Shown: positions 58,871 through 64,000 of the stretch, one piece after another
How positions within the stretch are numbered: position 1 is the stretch's first letter
Layout: each line of letters begins with the position of its first letter
Assembly (NCBI RefSeq): GCF_025527015.1
Contig: NZ_JAODIM010000038.1
Location: forward strand, 186,001 to 250,000
Reading direction: 5' to 3'
DNA length: 64,000 nucleotides
From: Winslowiella arboricola
GTDB taxonomy: Bacteria > Pseudomonadota > Gammaproteobacteria > Enterobacterales > Enterobacteriaceae
Made by a program: the position numbers and the translations under genes
The notes under the pieces: model-generated
Database searches by the model: none
Seen by the model: the letters and a program-made list of their open reading frames with translations, nothing else
What the model was told of the DNA's origin: nothing

Positions 58871-60337
58871 ATGTTCAACCGGTTGAAGAAAAGTCTGGTC
58901 GCTTCCTTGATTGCCACACTGCTTGCAGGCAGCGTGCTCCCTGCCGGGGCAGATGATCTGTCCGATTCCCTGCCGGACATTGGCACCACAGCCGGCGGAA
59001 CGCTGTCGATTAATCAGGAACTGCAAATGGGCGACTTTTATGTGCGCCAGCTGCGCGCCAGTGCGCCACTGATTAACGATCCACTGCTGAATGACTATAT
59101 TAATCAGCTGGGACAACGTCTGGTTGCCCATGCCAACTCGGTCCGAACGCCGTTTCATTTCTATTTAATCCGTAATGATGAGATCAATGCTTTCGCCTTT
59201 TTTGGCGGTAATGTGGTGCTGCATTCGGCACTGTTCCGTTATGCCGATAACGAGAGCCAGCTGGCGTCAGTAATGGCCCATGAAATCTCTCACGTCACCC
59301 AGCGCCACCTTGCGCGCGCAATGGAAGAGCAGCAGCGTAATGCGCCACTGACCTGGGTCGGTGCTTTAGGCTCCATTTTACTGGCGATGGCGAATCCGCA
59401 GGCGGGTATGGCGGCGCTGACCGGTACGCTCGCCGGCACCCAGCAGGGGGTGATTAGTTTTACGCAGAATAATGAACAGGAAGCTGACCGCATCGGTATT
59501 CAGGTGCTGCAACGAGCCGGTTTCGATCCGCAGGCGATGCCGAATTTCCTGCAAAAGCTGGCCGATCAGTCACGTTTTGCCTCTAAACCGCCAGAAATCC
59601 TGCTGACCCACCCTCTGCCCGACAGCCGTCTGGCCGATGCGCGCAACCGCGCCAATCAGATGCGTCCGGTGGTGACCCAATCCTCGCAGGATTACTATAT
59701 GGCCAAAGTGCGTGCGCTGGGCATGTACGCCACCGGGCGTAATCAGCTTGGCGACGATTTACTCGATAGCTGGTCAAAAGGCAATGTGCGCGAACAGCAG
59801 GCAGCGCTATATGGCAAAGCGATTCAGTTCCTTGAGGCGAAAAGCTTCGCCGATGCGAAACGGATTGTTGAACCGCTGCTGAACAAGCAGCCGGATAACG
59901 TCTGGTATCTGGATATTATGACCGATATCGATATTGGCCTGAACCAGGCGCCGCAGGCGATTAAACGTCTGACCGCGCTGCGCGCCGCAACCACCAATCC
60001 GGTATTGCAGCTCAATCTCGCCAACGCTTATGTTGAAGCGAAGCAGCCCGCAGCTGCCAGCCGGATTCTTAATCGCTATACGTTCTCCCATCCTGACGAT
60101 CCTAACGGCTGGGATCTGCTGGCGCAGGCTTCGGCGGCACAGGGCTTACGTGATGAAGAGCTGTCCGCCCGCGCGGAAGGTCTGGCGCTTGCCGGCCGTC
60201 TCGACCAGGCAATCACCACCTTAAGCGGTGCCAGTGCGCAGGTTCCGCTGGGTAGTTTAAAACAGGCGCGCTACGACGCGCGCATCGATCAGCTGCGTCA
60301 GCTGCAAAAACGCTTCCGACAGTACACAAGGACATAA
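58871..60337 (+). CDS. bepA: Periplasmic protease/chaperone BepA
   Basis: 488 residues. A signal peptide ([19 protein letters not shown]) is followed by an M48 metalloprotease domain with the zinc motif [13 protein letters not shown] and the third ligand in [13 protein letters not shown], then a C-terminal TPR region (about residues 310-480). BepA helps LptD mature and degrades stalled outer-membrane proteins with the BAM complex. Six bases separate it from yfgD, with which it is probably co-transcribed. Confidence 0.95.
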   Translation: MFNRLKKSLVASLIATLLAGSVLPAGADDLSDSLPDIGTTAGGTLSINQELQMGDFYVRQLRASAPLINDPLLNDYINQLGQRLVAHANSVRTPFHFYLIRNDEINAFAFFGGNVVLHSALFRYADNESQLASVMAHEISHVTQRHLARAMEEQQRNAPLTWVGALGSILLAMANPQAGMAALTGTLAGTQQGVISFTQNNEQEADRIGIQVLQRAGFDPQAMPNFLQKLADQSRFASKPPEILLTHPLPDSRLADARNRANQMRPVVTQSSQDYYMAKVRALGMYATGRNQLGDDLLDSWSKGNVREQQAALYGKAIQFLEAKSFADAKRIVEPLLNKQPDNVWYLDIMTDIDIGLNQAPQAIKRLTALRAATTNPVLQLNLANAYVEAKQPAAASRILNRYTFSHPDDPNGWDLLAQASAAQGLRDEELSARAEGLALAGRLDQAITTLSGASAQVPLGSLKQARYDARIDQLRQLQKRFRQYTRT

Positions 60338-60343
60338 CCACTA

Positions 60344-60691
60344 ATGGTGACGATTTATCATAATCCGCGCTGCTCAAAAAGCCGGGAAACGCTGGCTTTG
60401 CTACAGCATCGTGGCGTAACGCCGCAGGTGCAGCTCTATCTTGAAACGCCACCCGATTTGGCGACACTTAAAACGCTGCTGAAGCAGCTGGGCATGCAGA
60501 GCGCGCGTGAACTGATGCGCAATAAAGAAGAGTTATATAAAACCCTGCAACTGGCGGATGCGAGCTTAAGTGAGACGCAGCTGATGCAGGCGATGATTGA
60601 TAATCCGAAACTGATAGAGCGCCCGATTGTGGTCGCTAATGGTCAGGCGCGGATCGGACGTCCGCCTGAGCAGGTACTGGAAATTTTATAG
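60344..60691 (+). CDS. yfgD: ArsC-family (arsenate-reductase-like) protein YfgD
   Basis: 115 residues of thioredoxin fold. The catalytic cysteine and its loop are in IYHNPRCSKSRETLALL, and the arginine-bearing C-terminal block LIERPIVVANGQARIGRPPEQVLEIL is that of ArsC-type reductases. E. coli YfgD sits at the same place after bepA. No ars operon is near, so a role in arsenate resistance is uncertain. Confidence 0.92.
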   Translation: MVTIYHNPRCSKSRETLALLQHRGVTPQVQLYLETPPDLATLKTLLKQLGMQSARELMRNKEELYKTLQLADASLSETQLMQAMIDNPKLIERPIVVANGQARIGRPPEQVLEIL

Positions 60692-60697
60692 ACGCGG

Positions 60698-61399
60698 TTA
60701 CAGGTCGAGCGTCTCTTTCACAAACGGAATGGTCAGCTTGCGCTGGGCGCTGATGGATGCACTGTCCAGCCGGTCCAGCGTCACAAACAGCGTACGCATT
60801 TCACGATCCAGTCGCTTCAGCAGGAAGCGGCCCACATCTTCCGGCAGTTCAAAACCCCGCAGATTGGCGCGCAGCTGTAACGCCTGCAACTTGTCTTCAT
60901 CGGAAAGCGGTTGCAGTTTATAGATTTGTCCCCAGTCGAGGCGCGACGCGAGATCGGCCAGTTTGAGATTCAGCTGGCGTGGTGGCCGATCGCCGGTGAT
61001 CAGCAACCGCGTCTTACCGGTTTCAAGAATACGGTTATAGAGATCGAAGATCGCCATTTCCCACAGTTCATCCCCGGCGATGCACTCAATATTATCGATG
61101 CAGATTAGCGCCAGTTGCTCCATGCCATCCAGCACTTCCGGCACGAACCAGGTGCGTTTATCCAGCGGCACATAACCCACCGCTTCACCGCGCGCAGAAA
61201 GCTCGGCGCAGGCCGCGTGCAGCAAATGGCTGCGTCCGCCGCCTTCGCGTGACCAGAAATAGAAATAGCTGCCATGTTCCTGAAGCAGAGCGCCTTTCAG
61301 CGCAGCCAGCAGCGACGGATTTTCCCCCGGCCAGAAGCTGGCAAAGGTTTCGTCGTCGGGCAAATAGAGTGGCAATGAAAGCTGTGCCGGCGTGTTCAG
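60698..61399 (-). CDS. hda: DnaA inactivator Hda, CTG start
   Basis: A AAA+ protein that, with the loaded DNA clamp, stimulates ATP hydrolysis by DnaA to prevent re-initiation. The clamp-binding motif QLSLPLYL is at the N-terminus, Walker A is the degenerate [13 protein letters not shown], Walker [13 protein letters not shown], and the arginine finger is in LASRLDWG. I start it at CTG (leading to NTPAQLSLP; 233 residues) because TTGAGG is five bases before it. The GTG two codons upstream overlaps that ribosome site. E. coli hda is known for a CTG start. Confidence 0.9.
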   Translation of the reverse strand: MNTPAQLSLPLYLPDDETFASFWPGENPSLLAALKGALLQEHGSYFYFWSREGGGRSHLLHAACAELSARGEAVGYVPLDKRTWFVPEVLDGMEQLALICIDNIECIAGDELWEMAIFDLYNRILETGKTRLLITGDRPPRQLNLKLADLASRLDWGQIYKLQPLSDEDKLQALQLRANLRGFELPEDVGRFLLKRLDREMRTLFVTLDRLDSASISAQRKLTIPFVKETLDL

Positions 61400-61496
61400 A
61401 AGCACCTCAAGTGTGAACGGGCAGAAAACGGCAAAAGTTTATCATAACTTTCGCCATTTAATAAAACGGGCAGCCGCGCAGGCGGCATTATCTGTC

Positions 61497-61579
61497 GTAG
61501 GGGAGCCGTTATCGGCTCCCGTTCAGATGGCGGACACAGTGCAAACCATCGCCACGGGCGGCGAGAACGCCGCCCCTAC
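61497..61579. repeat. Mixed REP pair between uraA and hda
   Basis: A GTAG-headed unit of the second type (61497-61520, stem GGGAGCC / GGCTCCC) is followed after 35 bases by a first-type unit in reverse (61556-61579, arms GGGCGGCG / CGCCGCCC, ending CTAC). The heads point outward, opposite to the other pairs. Confidence 0.78.
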
Positions 61580-61597
61580 GGTCGGATTATCTGTCGA

Positions 61598-62881
61598 TCA
61601 ATGTGGCGATTTCTCATCCGCATCAAGGATCACTTCGTCCGGACGCAGCATGCTGATGACTTTAAAGATCAGGCTTAAACCGACGCCAACAATAGTCGCC
61701 AGCGCCATCCCTTTCAGTTCCGCCGCGCCGATATGCACTTTCGCCCCGCTGACACCGATAATCAGGATCACCGAAGTCAGGATCAGGTTTTGCGCTTTGT
61801 TGTAGTCCACTTTCGATTCAATCAGCACGCGAATACCGGAAGCGCCAATCACGCCATACAGCAGCAGTGACACGCCGCCCATCACCGGCACCGGAATCGC
61901 CTGGATCGCCGCCGCCAGTTTGCCGACGCAGGACAACATAATCGCCAGAATCGCTGCCCCGCCAATCACCCAGGTACTGTAAACACGGGTAATCGCCATC
62001 ACACCGATATTTTCACCATAGGTGGTATTCGGCGTGGAGCCAAACAGACCAGAGAATATCGTTGAAATACCATTGGCAAACATTGAGCGATGCAGGCCTG
62101 GATCTTTCAGCAGGTCTTTTTTCACGATATTGGCGGTGACGACCAGATGGCCGATATGCTCCGCAATCACCACCAGCGCAGCAGGCAGGATGGTAAAGAT
62201 GGCGAACCACTCAAAGCGCGGGGTATAGAAAGTGGGCAGCGCAAACCAGGGTGCATCGCGCACCGGCGTCCAGTCAACAATCCCCATGGCGAAAGAGAGG
62301 CCGTAACCGACCAGCACGCCAATCAGAATCGGGATAATCGCCATAAAGCCACGGAACAGCACCGAACCAAACACCGTGACCGCCAGCGTCACCAGCGAGA
62401 TAATTACCGTTTTACTGTCAGGTGATGTGCCATCCGCAGGCAGCAGACCGGCCATATTCGCCGCCACGCCCGCCAGTTCCAGACCAATTACCGCGACAAT
62501 CGCCCCCATCGCCGCCGGGGGAAACATCACGTCCAGCCAGCCGGTACCGGCTTTTTTCACAATCAGCGCCACCAGACAGAACAGCACGCCGCACATAATA
62601 AAACCGCCCAGCGCCACTTCATAACCCAGCGGTAACAGCAGCAGCACCGGCGAGATAAAGGCAAAGCTGGAGCCGAGATAGGCCGGGATTTTTCCTTTAC
62701 AGATAAACAGATACAGCAGCGTGCCAATACCATTAAACAGCAATACCGTCGCCGGATTGATATGAAACAGAATCGGCACCAGTACCGTGGCGCCAAACAT
62801 GGCGAACAGATGCTGGAAGCTGAGTGGAATGGTCTGAAGCAGCGGTGGCCGCTCACTGACGCCAATGGCACGACGAGTCAT
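61598..62881 (-). CDS. uraA: Uracil:proton symporter UraA
   Basis: 427 residues, fourteen membrane segments of the NCS2/NAT family. The uracil-binding helices are visible in LGSSFAFISPVLL, VIAEHIGHLVVTANI (with the conserved Glu) and FSGLFGSTPNTTYGENIGVM. It imports uracil for Upp, whose gene lies directly upstream on the same strand, separated by a terminator-like hairpin. Confidence 0.96.
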   Translation of the reverse strand: MTRRAIGVSERPPLLQTIPLSFQHLFAMFGATVLVPILFHINPATVLLFNGIGTLLYLFICKGKIPAYLGSSFAFISPVLLLLPLGYEVALGGFIMCGVLFCLVALIVKKAGTGWLDVMFPPAAMGAIVAVIGLELAGVAANMAGLLPADGTSPDSKTVIISLVTLAVTVFGSVLFRGFMAIIPILIGVLVGYGLSFAMGIVDWTPVRDAPWFALPTFYTPRFEWFAIFTILPAALVVIAEHIGHLVVTANIVKKDLLKDPGLHRSMFANGISTIFSGLFGSTPNTTYGENIGVMAITRVYSTWVIGGAAILAIMLSCVGKLAAAIQAIPVPVMGGVSLLLYGVIGASGIRVLIESKVDYNKAQNLILTSVILIIGVSGAKVHIGAAELKGMALATIVGVGLSLIFKVISMLRPDEVILDADEKSPH

Positions 62882-62922
62882 GGTTTCCCCTATGAGATGT
62901 TTTTCTTGCTATGAAAAGCGCC

Positions 62923-62956
62923 ATAAAAAAGCCGACTCTTCAGTCGGCTAAAAAAC
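62923..62956 (-). terminator. Terminator or attenuator between upp and uraA
   Basis: On the minus strand AGCCGACT-GAAG-AGTCGGCT is followed by TTTTTTAT, just beyond upp. Since uraA follows after about 40 bases, readthrough is needed for co-expression. Confidence 0.82.
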
Positions 62957-62961
62957 CAGGG

Positions 62962-63588
62962 TTACTTGGTTCCGAAAATCTTATCCCCGGCATCGCCGAG
63001 GCCAGGAATGATATAGCCTTTCTCATTCAGTCCCTGATCGATTGACGCGGTATACACTTCCACATCCGGATGCGCCTGCTCCAGCGCCGTCAGACCTTCT
63101 GGCGCTGCGACCAGCACCAGCACTTTAATACTGTTACAGCCCGCTTTTTTCAGCAGGTCGATGGTCGCAATCATCGAGCCGCCGGTTGCCAGCATCGGAT
63201 CGACCACCAGCGCCATGCGCTCTTCAATATTGGAAACCAGTTTCTGGAAATAAGGTACCGGCTTCAGCGTCTCTTCATCGCGGTAAACACCCACCACGCT
63301 GATGCGCGCGCTTGGTACGTGCTCCAGTACCCCTTCCATCATGCCTAAACCGGCACGCAGAATCGGCACGACGGTAATTTTTTTGCCTTTGATCTGCTCG
63401 ATCTCTACCGGGCCATTCCAGCCTTCGATAGTAATGGTTTCAGTTTCCAGATCGGCGGTGGCTTCATAAGTCAGTAAACTTCCCACTTCTGAGGCGAGCT
63501 CACGAAAACGCTTGGTGCTTACATCATGCTCACGCATCAGGCCCAGTTTGTGTTTGACGAGCGGGTGTTTGACTTCCACGATCTTCAT
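62962..63588 (-). CDS. upp: Uracil phosphoribosyltransferase
   Basis: 208 residues. The PRPP-binding loop is in [22 protein letters not shown], and the uracil-binding C-terminal stretch is [18 protein letters not shown]. It converts uracil and PRPP to UMP in salvage. Divergent from purM, as in E. coli. Confidence 0.97.
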   Translation of the reverse strand: MKIVEVKHPLVKHKLGLMREHDVSTKRFRELASEVGSLLTYEATADLETETITIEGWNGPVEIEQIKGKKITVVPILRAGLGMMEGVLEHVPSARISVVGVYRDEETLKPVPYFQKLVSNIEERMALVVDPMLATGGSMIATIDLLKKAGCNSIKVLVLVAAPEGLTALEQAHPDVEVYTASIDQGLNEKGYIIPGLGDAGDKIFGTK

Positions 63589-63749
63589 TGTTGTTCTCCC
63601 GGAGTGGTTAGCGGCAAAAAAAAATCGCCGGATTATACCGCCTTTTTTTCAGTGCGCCATATGACTTACGGCAATTAAAATCAATTATCGCTGCTTCGGC
63701 TAAGAATTGACTAAAATCTGGCTATACGCAATGTCAGCTCAGATGAGAC

Positions 63750-63765
63750 TCGCAAACGTTTGCCT
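63750..63765. promoter_or_regulatory. PurR box upstream of purM
   Basis: TCGCAAACGTTTGCCT matches the PurR operator (ACGCAAACGTTTGCGT) at all the central positions. It lies 65 bases before the purM start and would repress purM when purines are plentiful. Confidence 0.8.
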
Positions 63766-63775
63766 GCGCTGATAG

Positions 63776-64000
<225 letters not shown>

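Overview
The window is a core chromosomal segment of an enterobacterium. Gene content and order follow the Escherichia coli cysK-ptsHI-crr ... purM region closely: cysM-cysAWTP, yfeX-yfeY-yfeZ-ypeA-amiA-hemF, maeB-talA-tktB-ypfG-nudK, acrD-ypfM-yffB-dapE-ypfN-tmcA-ypfJ-purC-bamC-dapA-gcvR-bcp-perM-bepA-yfgD-hda-uraA-upp-purM. Protein divergence from E. coli, the loss of pdxK and of the eut operon at their usual places, and the accessory genes suggest a plant-associated Erwiniaceae-type genome (Pantoea/Erwinia-like). That placement is inference; no rRNA or tRNA gene is present to fix it.

Layout. 1-3.3 kb: end of cysK and the sugar PTS operon ptsH-ptsI-crr, with CRP and Cra sites upstream. 3.3-8.7 kb: an accessory block, an OmpR/CpxR-type two-component system divergent from a macAB efflux pair. 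8.7-13.5 kb: sulfate/thiosulfate uptake and cysteine synthesis. 13.7-18.5 kb: yfeX, yfeY, yfeZ, ypeA, amiA, hemF, with an ERIC element. 18.6-20.9 kb: maeB. 21.0-28.6 kb: the most interesting accessory region, a catabolic cluster inserted between maeB and talA. It has a SorC-type regulator, a tightly overlapping operon (oxidoisomerase-like dehydrogenase, xylose-isomerase-fold enzyme, TpiA-like isomerase, DhaK-DhaL fusion kinase, anion-type MFS importer, and a new small ORF in front), and a divergent RpiB. This is the full enzyme set expected for D-apionate -> 3-oxo-isoapionate -> L-erythrulose -> L-erythrulose 1-phosphate -> D-erythrulose 4-phosphate -> D-erythrose 4-phosphate, and the next genes, talA and tktB, consume erythrose 4-phosphate. 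A repeated 13-bp motif and a CRP site lie in the divergent control region.

32-36 kb: ypfG, nudK, ansP and a small DUF1471 protein. 36.6-40.2 kb: sitABCD metal importer behind two tandem MntR-like boxes that cover the promoter. 40.5-43.6 kb: acrD. 43.7-45.3 kb: ypfM (19 codons), a GNAT gene, and two tandem hok/sok-type toxin loci whose toxin frames are both joined to their start codon only through a dnaX-type slippery heptamer. 45.4-56.9 kb: lysine/purine/envelope housekeeping genes and a diguanylate cyclase. 57.2-58.1 kb: a periplasmic DsrE-like gene and its decayed tandem copy. 58.1-58.9 kb is non-coding. 58.9-64 kb: bepA, yfgD, hda (CTG start), uraA, upp and the start of purM under a PurR box.

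Several intergenic spaces hold GTAG-headed palindromes of the REP/BIME type, mostly as inverted pairs at gene 3' ends. No CRISPR array, prophage, insertion sequence, tRNA or rRNA was seen.
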